The notes beneath the pieces are model-generated. The model did not search any database, was not told the DNA's origin, and saw nothing but the letters and a program-made list of their open reading frames with translations. A stretch of DNA of 49,622 nt from an uncultured Clostridia bacterium (lineage in GTDB: Bacteria > Bacillota > Clostridia > Christensenellales > UBA1242): contig CALVPQ010000011.1 in assembly GCA_944351415.1 (NCBI GenBank), forward strand, positions 1 through 49,622, written 5' to 3'. Shown piece by piece: positions 32,338 through 44,400 of this stretch. Numbering within the stretch: position 1 is the first letter of the stretch; every line of letters begins with the position of its first letter. The position numbers and the translations under genes were made by a program.

Positions 32338-34167
32338 TTATATCTCTCCCCTTAAGATTTTCCCACGTTCACGCAATCTAAGATTATGGTCAAGAATTAT
32401 CTTTCTTATCCTAAAACTTTTTGGTGTAACTTCAAGGATTTCATCATCACCCAAAAACTCAATTGCATCTTCAAGACTCATCTTCTTTGGTGGTGTAAGT
32501 CTTAAAGCATCATCAGAACCTGAGGCACGGCAGTTTGAAAGATGTTTTCTTTTGCACACATTAACCACAATATCATCACCTTTAGGATTCTGTCCAACAA
32601 CCATACCAGCATAGACTGGTGTTCCTGGTCCGATAAACAAATCACCACGTTCTTGAGCATTAAATAACCCATATACAATAGCTTCTCCATTTTCATGAGC
32701 AATTAGTGAACCATATTCTTTACGTTTAATTTCTCCTTTCCATGGTTCATAGTCATAAAAAATTGAATTGATAACCCCTTCGCCACGAGTATCTGTAAGC
32801 AATTCACTCTTAAAACCAAAAAGCCCACGAGATGGAATTAAAAACTCCATTTTAATACGGTTTCCGTGTGGTGTCATCTGAACAAGCTCACCCTTTCTTA
32901 TTCCCATCTTTTGCATAACAACGCCAGTGCAATCTTCAGGAACATCAAGATAAAGTCTATCAATAGGCTCACACTTAACACCATCTATTTCTTTTATTAA
33001 TACTTTTGGCATAGAAACTTGAAATTCATAGCCATCTCTTCGCATATTTTCAATAAGAATTGAAAGATGCATCTCGCCACGTCCACAAACTCTAAAACGT
33101 TCTGCAGTTTCACCATCAGACACTCTAAGTGAAAGGTCTTTAACAGCTTCTTTATATAATCTATCTCTAAGATGGCGTGATGTTACAAACTTTCCTTCCT
33201 TGCCAGCAAAGGGGCTATCATTAACCATAAATGTCATTTCAACACTAGGTTCGGCAATTTTAACAAATTCAATAGGCTCAACCACTTCGCTATCGCAAAC
33301 AGTATCCCCAATTTGTATACCTTCAAGTCCAGCAACACAAACAATTTCACCAATACTTGCACTTTCAACAGGAGTTTTCTTAAGCCCTTCAAATACATAT
33401 AGACTTACAACCTTTGAACGTGTTTTCTTGTCTTCGTGATAATTGCAAAGAGTTACACTTTGCCCAACTCTTATAGTTCCTCTGCTAATCTTTCCAACAG
33501 CAAGTTTTCCAACATAATCATTATGTTCGGCAGAAGAAACAAGCATCTGAAGTGGTCCGTTTTCATCGCCCTGTGGTGCTGGAATATAATCTATAATCTT
33601 TTCAAAAAGTGGTTTCATATCTACTCCAGTCACATCTTTGTTGTCACTTGCTATGCCTTGTCTTGCAGATGCGAAGATGAATGGGGAATTAAGTTGTTCT
33701 TCATCTGCATCAAGTTCTAAGAATAATTCAAGCACCTCATCAATAACTTCACTCACACGTGCATCAGGTCTATCAATCTTATTTACAACAACAATAACCT
33801 TTAACTTTAGTGCTAGCGCCTTTTCAAGAACGAAACGTGTTTGTGGCATAGGTCCTTCAAAGGCATCAACTACAAGCAAAACTCCATCAACCATTTTAAG
33901 CACACGTTCAACTTCTCCACCAAAGTCTGCATGGCCTGGTGTGTCTATAATATTTATCTTAACTCCATTATAAACGCAAGAGCAATTTTTTGACAAAATA
34001 GTTATTCCCCTTTCTCTTTCAAGAGCATTAGAGTCCATAACCCTATCTTCAACTGCTTGATTTTCTCTAAAAACACTGCCTTGTTTCAAAAGTTCGTTAA
34101 CAAGAGATGTCTTGCCATGGTCAACGTGTGCTATAATCGCAATATTTCTAATCTTTTCATTTGTCAT
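32338..34167 (-). CDS. typA: Ribosome-associated GTPase TypA/BipA
   Basis: 609 residues, full family length. The GTPase domain has G1 'AHVDHGKTS', G3 'DTPGHADF' and G4 'NKID', followed by EF-G-like domains II, III and V and the BipA-specific C-terminal domain. It is a translational GTPase that assists 50S assembly and stress adaptation. RBS AAGGAAG; promoter at 34194-34222. Confidence 0.97.
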   Translation of the reverse strand: MTNEKIRNIAIIAHVDHGKTSLVNELLKQGSVFRENQAVEDRVMDSNALERERGITILSKNCSCVYNGVKINIIDTPGHADFGGEVERVLKMVDGVLLVVDAFEGPMPQTRFVLEKALALKLKVIVVVNKIDRPDARVSEVIDEVLELFLELDADEEQLNSPFIFASARQGIASDNKDVTGVDMKPLFEKIIDYIPAPQGDENGPLQMLVSSAEHNDYVGKLAVGKISRGTIRVGQSVTLCNYHEDKKTRSKVVSLYVFEGLKKTPVESASIGEIVCVAGLEGIQIGDTVCDSEVVEPIEFVKIAEPSVEMTFMVNDSPFAGKEGKFVTSRHLRDRLYKEAVKDLSLRVSDGETAERFRVCGRGEMHLSILIENMRRDGYEFQVSMPKVLIKEIDGVKCEPIDRLYLDVPEDCTGVVMQKMGIRKGELVQMTPHGNRIKMEFLIPSRGLFGFKSELLTDTRGEGVINSIFYDYEPWKGEIKRKEYGSLIAHENGEAIVYGLFNAQERGDLFIGPGTPVYAGMVVGQNPKGDDIVVNVCKRKHLSNCRASGSDDALRLTPPKKMSLEDAIEFLGDDEILEVTPKSFRIRKIILDHNLRLRERGKILRGEI

Positions 34168-34193
34168 AATTATACTTCCTTTTTAACCATATA

Positions 34194-34222
34194 ATAATAC
34201 CACATAAGTCAAGAAATTTCAA
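34194..34222 (-). promoter_or_regulatory. Promoter of typA
   Basis: On the minus strand TTGAAA (34217-34222), a 17-nt spacer and TATTAT (34194-34199). Confidence 0.65.
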
Positions 34223-34360
34223 CTGCTTTATAAGGCAAAAGGCTAAAATTTAATGATTTTTTAAAAGTTGCTATTTGAAAATTAATTTTATACACCTATA
34301 AAAGACTTTAGAAATTGAAATCTTTATTCGAAAAATATCAAAAAATTTTATAAAGTTTAT

Positions 34361-34411
34361 AAAAAAAACTGCCATTTAAAAATTTATTTTAATTTTAAAA
34401 AGACAGTTTTT
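34361..34411 (-). terminator. Nested-hairpin terminator of the lipoprotein gene
   Basis: The outer stem AAAAACTG/CAGTTTTT (34364-34371 with 34404-34411) encloses an inner AT stem TTTAAAA/TTTTAAA (34375-34381 with 34393-34399). On the minus strand it runs into a T tract. Confidence 0.65.
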
Positions 34412-34438
34412 ATTTTTAAAAACTATATTTCATATTTT

Positions 34439-35335
34439 TTATTTTTTATTTTTTTTATTTTTAAAATAATTTTTAAAATTTTTATAATTTAAAATACAAT
34501 ACAAAATAATTGCAAATATTAATGCAAATATTAATATAAAAAGATACCAATATCCAACATTGATTTGATATGAATATATCAGGATTTTATTTTCACCACT
34601 AAGCTTACTACTTTCAACCGTCCAAAGGTGATGACTATGCCCATCTGAACCAACAAACTGGTAATCGGCATCTGAATGTAGCCTATTATAATAAGTTGAA
34701 TAATTATATATTAAAATTGGCTGATAAAGCTTTGCAAGTTCGCTTTCAAAACTTAAACCTTGCGAAGCACTGAGATATTGCAATTTATATCTATCACCAA
34801 CATAGATACTTTCATCTTCACTTATCTTTATTTTCCCTGAAAATGGAAATGTGCCAACAGACTCATTTTTATTTATAAAAATATTTTTGTTTTCATCTTT
34901 TTCTTCACTCCCTTTGCTATCATGATAATAATTCCAAGCCCCAAGTGAAGTGAAAATAATATTGAACCCAACACTGTCTGTAGTTTGGTTATAGACCGCA
35001 TTTGTAAGTAAAACACCTTTATTGAGTTTATAATCCTCATTAGGGTTTTGAATATAAAAAATTGTGTAGTTAAGCAAAAATTCAGTTCTTAAGCCTTCAA
35101 TAGTCGTGGTTAAATTTGAAATAAAATTAAGTTTTTCTTCTTCGCTTCCAATATTTTCTAGCCTTTTGCTGTTAACCGAAAAATCAAGAGATTGAACTAT
35201 TCTTCCATTAGAAGAAACATCTAACGAAAGCATTATAAAATCGCTTGCATTGAACTCTTTTATATTTTGCTCACCACAACCTGTTAAAAAAGATAAAGAG
35301 AATATCAATATCATAATCAAAAGCAACTTTCTCAT
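34439..35335 (-). CDS. Lipoprotein with C-terminal transmembrane helix, unknown function
   Basis: 298 residues. The signal peptide has lipobox 'LTGC' (Cys20); an extracellular domain of ~235 residues contains 'GSDGHSHHLWTV'; one transmembrane helix (about 262-282) is followed by a Lys-rich cytoplasmic end. A lipid anchor plus a C-terminal helix would fix both ends in the membrane. It lies 81 nt downstream of the giant lipoprotein gene. The start has no close Shine-Dalgarno sequence, and a TATTAT box 6 bases before the ATG suggests a second promoter. Confidence 0.78.
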   Translation of the reverse strand: MRKLLLIMILIFSLSFLTGCGEQNIKEFNASDFIMLSLDVSSNGRIVQSLDFSVNSKRLENIGSEEEKLNFISNLTTTIEGLRTEFLLNYTIFYIQNPNEDYKLNKGVLLTNAVYNQTTDSVGFNIIFTSLGAWNYYHDSKGSEEKDENKNIFINKNESVGTFPFSGKIKISEDESIYVGDRYKLQYLSASQGLSFESELAKLYQPILIYNYSTYYNRLHSDADYQFVGSDGHSHHLWTVESSKLSGENKILIYSYQINVGYWYLFILIFALIFAIILYCILNYKNFKNYFKNKKNKK

Positions 35336-35416
35336 AGATATATAATATTCTCTTTATTTTAATTTTAAAACAAGCTATTTAGATAGTTCTTAGTATTATT
35401 GGTTTATTTTTGCTTT

Positions 35417-38400
35417 TTATCTTCCAATAGAAGCAACATAACCACCTGCCAAGCTTTGTATTCTTAGGTAGTAACCATTTCCACAGTTAATAGTTACAAC
35501 AGTAAGTTCAACAGCATCTATAATATTTGTGCCTGAACTTACAGACGCATAGTTTGTTCCAGTATCAGTTGGATTTACTCTGCTTATAACTACAAGTGCA
35601 TAACCTTGAGTATCTACTAAATAGTTGATAGTTCCACTATTTAGAGTATATGCAATACCTGCTGTATAGAGTGAAGCACTCGTTGAACCTGTGAATTGAC
35701 CATTGTTATAGCAATAGCTTAAATTTCCACCTTCACTATAAAGTGCAATTCCTGTGAAATAGGTTGCAGTTGATACCGTTCCGCCTATTGTGAAGTTACC
35801 ATTATTGCCAACTCTTTCAAGAATACCTTCATTGTTCATAACAATTCCACTTCCGTAGATATTAACATTGCTTGTTGTTGCTGTTATTGAAACATCACCA
35901 CGATTATAAGAATTAGAAATTGTTCCCACATAGTCGCCTTCATTGATGTTGAAGATAGCAATTCCTGCATAGCCTAAATAAAGTGGTAATCTCTGTGGCA
36001 TTGTGAAAGACACATCAGAGTTATTAGAGCTATTGGTTATTGTTCCGTAGTTCAAAGCAACCAATCCACCAATAAAGATGTAGTTTGCATTACGCTCTCC
36101 TGTTAATCTTGATATTGAAAGATTGCTTACGATAACACCGCTTACAGTTCCATAGTTATAAAGTGCCAAAGGAGCAATAAGAGCAGCGGTATTATTTAAC
36201 TCAGTTATATCAATATCAATACTGATGTATAAACTGCTTATTGTTGCACTTGAAGCAATAGTTTCAAATAATGCAAAGTAGCTTGTGAAGTTAAGTTCTC
36301 CAAGTCCGGTTATATTTGTTGAGTATGGAGTTTCCATGCTATATAAGTCTTCTGCTGTAAATGTTAATCGATAACCATTTCCATCAAGACTGCCATAGAA
36401 TTCTTTAATTAAGAAGTTCACTTCACTGCCTTCTTCAGTTTGTTCAATATTAACCATGCTAGCAAAATCTATATCAATATCTGTTGTAAATCTAAAGTAG
36501 AACACCTCGTCTGCAACATTACGTTTTGAAATGTTATAGAAATCTTCGCTAGATGATATTTGATAAGGAGAAGTTTGGCTTCCATTTCCACCTGAGAACA
36601 AGTCAAACAGAACATTTGTGCCTTCATAGTATATTGAATCACTATAAATGTATAGCACTGTTTGAGCTGAACTTTCTTCCTCGCTAATTTGACGAGCTTT
36701 AATTAAGAAGCTTGTGATTGTTCCGCGGTCATGAGGCATAAAGTAGTTATGGCTAGTTGTTCCTGTTGCTCTTCCAACACCATCTGTTACTATTTCATAA
36801 TAGTATTCATAACTAGAAGTTCTTTCATCAGTCCAATTCCAATTAAAGCGATAGTTTTGACTATCCCAAGTTATATTAATTAAACTCTCTTCGCCTGCCA
36901 TTACTTCTGTTCTTTCAATAGCATATCTTAATGTGTCGCTATAAAGCAGAAGTAATCTATTAACAGTGCTTGTATTTTGATTATCACGAACTTGAATTGA
37001 GATATTTGTTATGTTATTTGTGATTTCAAACGTCTTAACAGAGCTTGAACTTGTGATAACACTATTTTGAATTCCCTCTGGAGTAGTAAATTCAATAACT
37101 ATTTGATAGAATGTGTTGTCACTTGCAATTGAAACATACCTAAAGTAGTTTGTAAAGTCAATAATCGTTGAATCACCGCTTAAACGGATTTCATAATATC
37201 CATCTTGGAATGCGCTCATCTTGTATACGTTTTCTATAATAAGTGCCTTTGATACAAGCTTATCACCTGCATACATCTGAACTAATATATCAAAAGGACT
37301 TATGTTGTTAAGTTGCCCTTCACTAGGTGTGAATGTAACCATAATATAACCACTTGTATCAGCACTACTACTGCTTGTAAAGGTAAATGTTCCTGCAATT
37401 TGAGTTGTATATTCCTGACCTGCCTGAGTATATCTTGCCCTTATGATTGTTCTAGATGCAACTTCATCATTTTGTTCTTCTGTAACACTATCTGCACCAT
37501 AATCTTCTGTTGTTATATAGTAGATTATATTGCCGTTAGCCACACCATTGTTAATGATTGAACTGCTAGGTGAAAGAACTGGTGTGTTTGTTCTAGAAAT
37601 AGGAGCAGTTGAACTTCCAATAGTTACTGTGTTACCTTTAAGAACTTGAGTTTCACTTCCTTGATAATTCACACTTTCATAAATAAGGCAATAATCACCT
37701 TCAACAGTTTGAATAGCACGAGGGTCTGTAATCCCCTCTTGTTCAGAAAGCACTCTTGCGCCCATTGGTGTAACGTCGATTGTATAGAAGTCATAATCTT
37801 GACTTATATTGTCTGCAGCAAGAATTTGCTGCGATGTATAGTATTCAGCACTTATTTGGTATTCATACGTCACGTCAAGTTCATTATCTCCTATAACTTG
37901 CTTGAAATAATTTACCGTTACATTATAAATAATCTGTCCATCTTCTATTTCTGGGGTATCACTAATTATATTCCATACAACATTACCATTTTCAATATAA
38001 ACACTTCCATTTATAACATTAAGCATTCTTGCATTTACTAGTGCCTCTTCTGATGAGAATAGCATTGTTGCATTAGTAACTTGTTCACCATCTGCACTTG
38101 AAGTAATAAACGTCCAAACATAATCAGCTCCATGAGATGTGCCTTCTCCTGCAGGAGTAGACTCAAAAGTTCCACTATTGCCAAGGAGATAAGATTGGAA
38201 TTGAGTTGCAGTAAGTTCTGAACTATATGTTGGCTGTCCATTGGTATTTTTTGAACCAACCTCATAGACGATTGCACTTGTTGCACTGTTATAAAGAATA
38301 CTTTGATAATAATAATTTCTGCTTACATTGTTTGCTAGATTGAATTGTAATGACTGGTCTTGAGTGTAAGTGAAATCATTTGGATTGTAAGTAACATAAA

Positions 38401-41400
38401 GATTGTTGTTTTGTGTTGACATTGAAGGTGTATTCAACTTATATAGGTTCTCTATTGCATAAGTTTCACTTTCAACGTTGATTGTATTATATGATATTGA
38501 ACCATTAAGTGAAAGAACAATATATCTATATGCACCTGCCCTTGGCAAGTCAATAGTAACTTCACCATTTCTCATTGGGAATAGAATTTGAGATTGCTCT
38601 GAACCAACAGCTAAATATCTCATAAGAACGGTGCTGTTATCGTCAATATTTGTTCTTATATACATTGTTCCATTTTGGAAGGTTATACTATCAGTTGGAA
38701 GGTCAAGGTATCTAAGATTGAAGAAAGCACTCTTTCCATTAACAACATACCCATCATTTCCAGACAGTGCATAAACGTCAATTCGCATAGCAGTATTTGT
38801 TATTATTGACTGCCCTTCCACTCCGTCAACTGCTGAACGTAGAGTTGTGATATTTATCTTAAAGCCAGGAATAGTTCCACTGCTCTCAACATCAGAGATA
38901 ACACCAACAAGTTCTGTTTCACCAAGATAGATTCGCCACCCTGACTCTAGGTAAACAAGGTTTAATTCCAGTTTGTTGCTAAAGGATACTGAATTACTAT
39001 TTTGTGCATAATCATATCTTATGAGCATTCGATATTGAGTTGTGGTTTGCATTGTGTAGTGAGTTGCATTTCCACTGCCATCAAAAGCATCTGCAATATA
39101 GGTTTCTGTTGTTCCAAAAGTTGCTGTATAGATGTTTCCACCTTCGCTATCTTGCTCTTGTGCAAGAGATATTGATGGTGACGCTGTGATAAAGATAGTC
39201 GTTGCACTTGACATATCTGAATCAATTGTTCTGCCATTAAGAGCTTGCTGATAAACATAAAGTGAATACTCGCCCGATGGTATAGACCTTCCAAGGTCAT
39301 CAAATAGAACATCATTCCCAGCATAACCTCTATTTGATTCCATAAGGGCCTCAACCATAGCCTTAAAGTTTTCTGCAGAAGTTGTTGAAATATTCTCAAT
39401 TCTTGTTGAATAAGCTTGCAAAAGTTCAAAGTAAGAAATTAATTGAGAACCAGAAACATTAAAATCACTGTTATTTATTTCAATATCAGGGAATAGGTAG
39501 CTTGCTGGAAGAGTAAGGTTGTAATGTGTGTTTGTATCTGCCCCTGTGCTATCTTTCAAGGTAAAACGAAGGGTAAGGTTTGTTCCAGCTAGTTCCTCTG
39601 AGAAGAAATAGAACGGATTTGTGAAATTTCGGTTACCCATCAAGTCATACAAATAGTCTTGATGTGATGATGTGCTGAAGTAATTTGTGATTTCTTGCAT
39701 AAATTCGCTTGCCATAAACCCTTGTTCTTCAAAGGTTATCAAACCGTTATTAACATCAAGGCTAAGCGGTGTTGTATATTTCATCACTTCAACTTGAGAT
39801 ATTGACCTATTAGAAGCTATAAATTGACTTTCTGATGAGGCTGCAACTACGTATATATAATAGGTTTTGCCAGGAATTAAATTTACTTCCTGCAAGTTAA
39901 GACTTGATAAATAACTCATAACTTGGAAAGATTCAACATCACTTTCATCTTGCGACTCAAAAATCACATAGAAAGCGGTTGGGTTATAATGGGATATTCC
40001 CTCATAGCCATCTGCAGCTTCCCATGACCAAGAGAGATAGTTGTTTGAAATCTTTATTATATTGCTTGCTGAAACATCAACTTCATCATGTATTCGATTA
40101 AGTTTAAATAGTTCAAAAGAGTGACTCATGTAAGATACATATTGTTCTCCAGTTTTTCCAAGTCTTGCAATTTCTAAATAGAATTGTCCGTAGTTATAAA
40201 CTGAAAGCAATTCATTCACACTGATTGCATAACATTCAGTGTATGAAACGGTATCTCTTAAATCATCTCTTGTGTAGCTAAAGAATTGGTCTCCAGTTTC
40301 ACTGTCAACACCCCACCAACCACGTATATCTTCAGCTGAATAAGATATGATATTGTTTACTTGCTGGTATGAGTTGCCATTATAAACATATAATTTGATA
40401 TTTACTGAAACGGTGTTATCATTTTCAGGTATATTAAACACAATATAATCTTTTGTAAGGTCTAAGCCTCTTGATAATGTTGGCTCTTCGTCAATTTGAT
40501 AGTCAATAGTCACAGAAACAAAGTCAGAACGAACAGAACCTTGTTTTAGTGTTGCAATCTCAAATATATATTCACCCGCTTGGCCACTTAAAACATCTGG
40601 GAAATACGTCATAATATCCAATAGATAGATTGAATAAACATTTGATTGCATTTCTGTTGAATCAGGAGTGATAAAAATTCTATGAACTTGACTGTTAACT
40701 GTTGTTTGCAAAATAAATTGCATATCTGTGAAATTGTCAGGATATAAATAGATATATAGATACCCATCATCTTCTACTTGATAGTTTTGTATGCCTTGAA
40801 GTTTATTGCCTAAAACTTGCTTTGCTTGCGATGGAAGATATTGTGAATTTTCATCATAAGCAAGCACTTCTATTGAATAACTGCCATATCCGTCTTTTAA
40901 AAGTCCATCAACCATAAGGTCAATTTGCTTATTTGTTTCTGTGAATGAGTAAGTTCTTTCAGCCACACGGTTATTTACTGTAACTTGAAGAAGATAACTA
41001 TAATTTCCTTCGTCAATAATAGTAAGTATTCCATCTTGGTCAACTGAAATTTGTGTTATATCATCTATTTTAGAAACAGAAGCTGATGTGCTTTCAGATG
41101 TGATATAGTTTGTTGATGCAACCCTTATACTAAATGTAGTTGAACTGCCAGTTAAATAAGTATTATAAATCGTTAGAGTATAGCTTCCTTGTGATTTTGT
41201 TAAAGTATAGTCTGAGTGAACAGTTCCTTCTTCAACAATTATTTGCTGAGATAAATTGCCTGAAGAAATTGTTACTTCAAAATTAATATTTTCAATTTCT
41301 GCCCATAAATCCTGCCAAGTAAGTGTTACATAAGCATTAAGTTTCTTATCTAGCATAGTTGTTTCACTGCTTCTATCAACAACTTGAAGTGCTATTTCAC

Positions 41401-44400
41401 TAATTTCTGTAATTTTTTCGGTAGAAAGTGCAGCTCCTGTGTTTTCTCCATAATAACCACGAGCATTATTTCCTGTTAAACTATAACTTCTCTCCACCCT
41501 TGCAGTAACCACAATTTCAACATCTTCAGAAAGAAGAACATTTATTTGTGATTCTATATCTTGTAAGTCATATTGATTAGCTGTTGTTTGAATAAAATAG
41601 GTTTGACCATTGCAAGTTATCGTAAGAGTATAGGTTATTGGGTTTATATTTTCCCCTTCAAAATCATTTGCAATAGCATTCCAAGAAATCATGCCATCAC
41701 TAATAGACGGAGTGAAAACTAAGGTTTCAAGGTCTATAAGTTGATATGTTGTTTGTTTTGAGTTATAGTAGAAATAAGTATTGCTATCATTTTGAGCTAT
41801 AACTTGAAGTGTGAATGAAGTGGCAGAAAAATCATTAAGGCTAAAGTTTCCACTGCTATTTCCAGCAGTAAAGTTAACATTTTCACTGCTACCATTAACT
41901 TGAACTTCAAGAGTATTTGACAGGTCTTGGCTTAGAGCAAACGAAACAAAGTATTCGCCATTGTTTGATGAAATATTTATACTGTTGATAGATGCAAGTT
42001 CTTTAACATAAATCACGTTAGAATCAGCTGAACTTAAATACTCTGCATGTTTACTTTTAACATATATGCTTTTAGCGGTTGTGAAATCAAAAGTGCCAAG
42101 GTTCGATAAATTAATAGAAACGTTTGTGTAGTCTTCTATAACAAGACTGTTGTTCACATAAATATCATAAACCGCACCTTGTGCAACTTGTGACCAGCTT
42201 ACAATCAAATCATCGGCATTGAAGGTTATCTCAGCTGAGCCTAGTTTGTAAATTGAAAGTGCATTTTGTCCGCCAATCGTTGTTCCATTTTTTGATGGCA
42301 GATAATATATTTCACCAATAAACGAATTTCTATGTGCAACAAGTTCTATCATCACACTTTCTGCTTGCTGATAATTGCTTGCAAAAGTGATGTTTTCTTC
42401 GCAAAGTTCATTTATTAGATTTTGCAGTGCAAAAGATGTGTTATTTCCTTCAATAAGTCTTCTATAGTAAGAATTGCCATTTATACTATTTTCAAGTGTT
42501 ATTGCAATATAATAATTTTCAACGTTTGTGTCTACATTATTCCAAGAGAGAGTGCCGTCTGAAAAATATATATCTGTTGGAGAGGCAACTCTATTAAATG
42601 TTATTTCTCGTGTGTGGCTATCAAGATAATAATTATCTCCTTCCGCTTCTTCTGCCACAAAGTGAAGCCCAACTATAAAGTCATTATCTTGCTCCATAAC
42701 ATTATAAACATTGCCATTATTGCTACCATTTACCACAACACCATCTATTTCAATCACAGCATACGAAGCATTTTCAATTAATGAAACAATCAAATTTTCT
42801 GCAGTTTTACGTCCTGCAAAGTCAAGTTCTTCTGACACTTCAAATTGTGGCTGTGCAAGTCTTGTAACAGAAAGTGTATATGCTTGTGATGAAGTGTGAA
42901 GATTGCTATCATAGCTTTGTCCACAATTTGCAATTACTTCAATATTATATTCACCTGCCTGTTCAAAGGTATTTGAGAACACATATTCAGCCTGTCCGTT
43001 TTCTTGAGTAAATGTGATAGATTTTTCAAGAGCACCATCAACATAAACATCAAACCCGCCAGCATATTGAACACTATCTATAAGAAGTTTATAAGTTCCA
43101 TTATCGTTAAAGAAGCTCACACGAGGTGTTTCAATTTGTTTGTAAACAAGGAAATTTGTTTGAAAATACTTTTCTTGCTCATAGAAAGTTGAATCTAAAT
43201 AGTAGTTATAATTTGTAGAAACAGATTTTATTTTTATAACATAATAGCCAAACCCTAGTTCTTCATTTGTGATATTTTCACTTGTTCCACCCACTTGAAT
43301 TGGTTGAGCATCGGAGCCAACAATATAATCACTTTCTGTTTTAAATATTTGATATTCATAGTAAGCATATTCATTATCGAGTGCATTCCAAGAGTAAAAA
43401 CCATTTGTTTGTTCTTCACTTCCAGTTACCGGAGAAAGAATTGTTAATACTTTTTCTCTGGTTGATAGAACCGCATGTTCCACATCTCCTTCACGCAATC
43501 CAGCAACTACTCTTATTATATATTGATTATCATCATTAGGAATATAATTATTAAGATTTGTGATATTTGTTGATATAGTTTCTCCGTTCTCTTCAAAAAC
43601 AGCATCTGGCACTAAATTGTTGTTGATATAAATTTGATAATAATTGCTTCCATTGACCTTATTAAAAGTAAAAGTGGATATATCTTGTTCAAGAGAAAGA
43701 CTATGTGATAATGTTGTTATTGGTTCTAGTATACTAAAACTAAACGTGTATGCATCAGAACTTAAAATAACTGATGTGGTTATATCGTTATATTCATAAG
43801 GCAGAATTTCATTTCCATTTAACCTTGGAAGGGCAATAACTGTGAAAATATATTCCCCTGGTTTGAGTCCAGAAAGTTCAATTTCGCAAGTTGAACCTTC
43901 AACAACACGTTGTTGGTCTGCATAGAGAATTAAGTATCTATCATTATAAACATCTTCATTAAATTCAAACTTTGCCACACTTCCTTCAAAGGTAATTGTA
44001 GGTGATGGCACTGAAAGTTTTGCTAGATTAAAGTTTTGTGAAGGAGTGCTATTTAGAAAATATCCATTTTCTCCATTTCCACCAACTGAAATAATTTGAG
44101 CACTATAAATTCCACTTCTAAGCTCTTCTAAATTAATTTTTGATATTTCACTATTTGTGTAAGTTTTAAGTTCAGTGCTTGCATCAGCTATATTTTCAAG
44201 AAATAATTGATAGCTGTTCGCATTTTCAACCTCTTCCCAATATATATAGCTTGTTTGTTCTTCGCCATCTATGCCATATTGATAAACTGGTGAAGATAAT
44301 TTTGTTATTTCAAGTGCGGTTGAAGACTCAATTCTTGTTCCATTTTTATCCTTTGCAACAATTCTAACATTCACAGTTTGCCCATCAGCAACTAAACTAT

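Noticed and set aside
37313..38041. Plus-strand frames opposite the giant lipoprotein gene
   Set aside because: They are shadows of a single continuous minus-strand frame with consistent Fn3-like repeats; no RBS or promoter.
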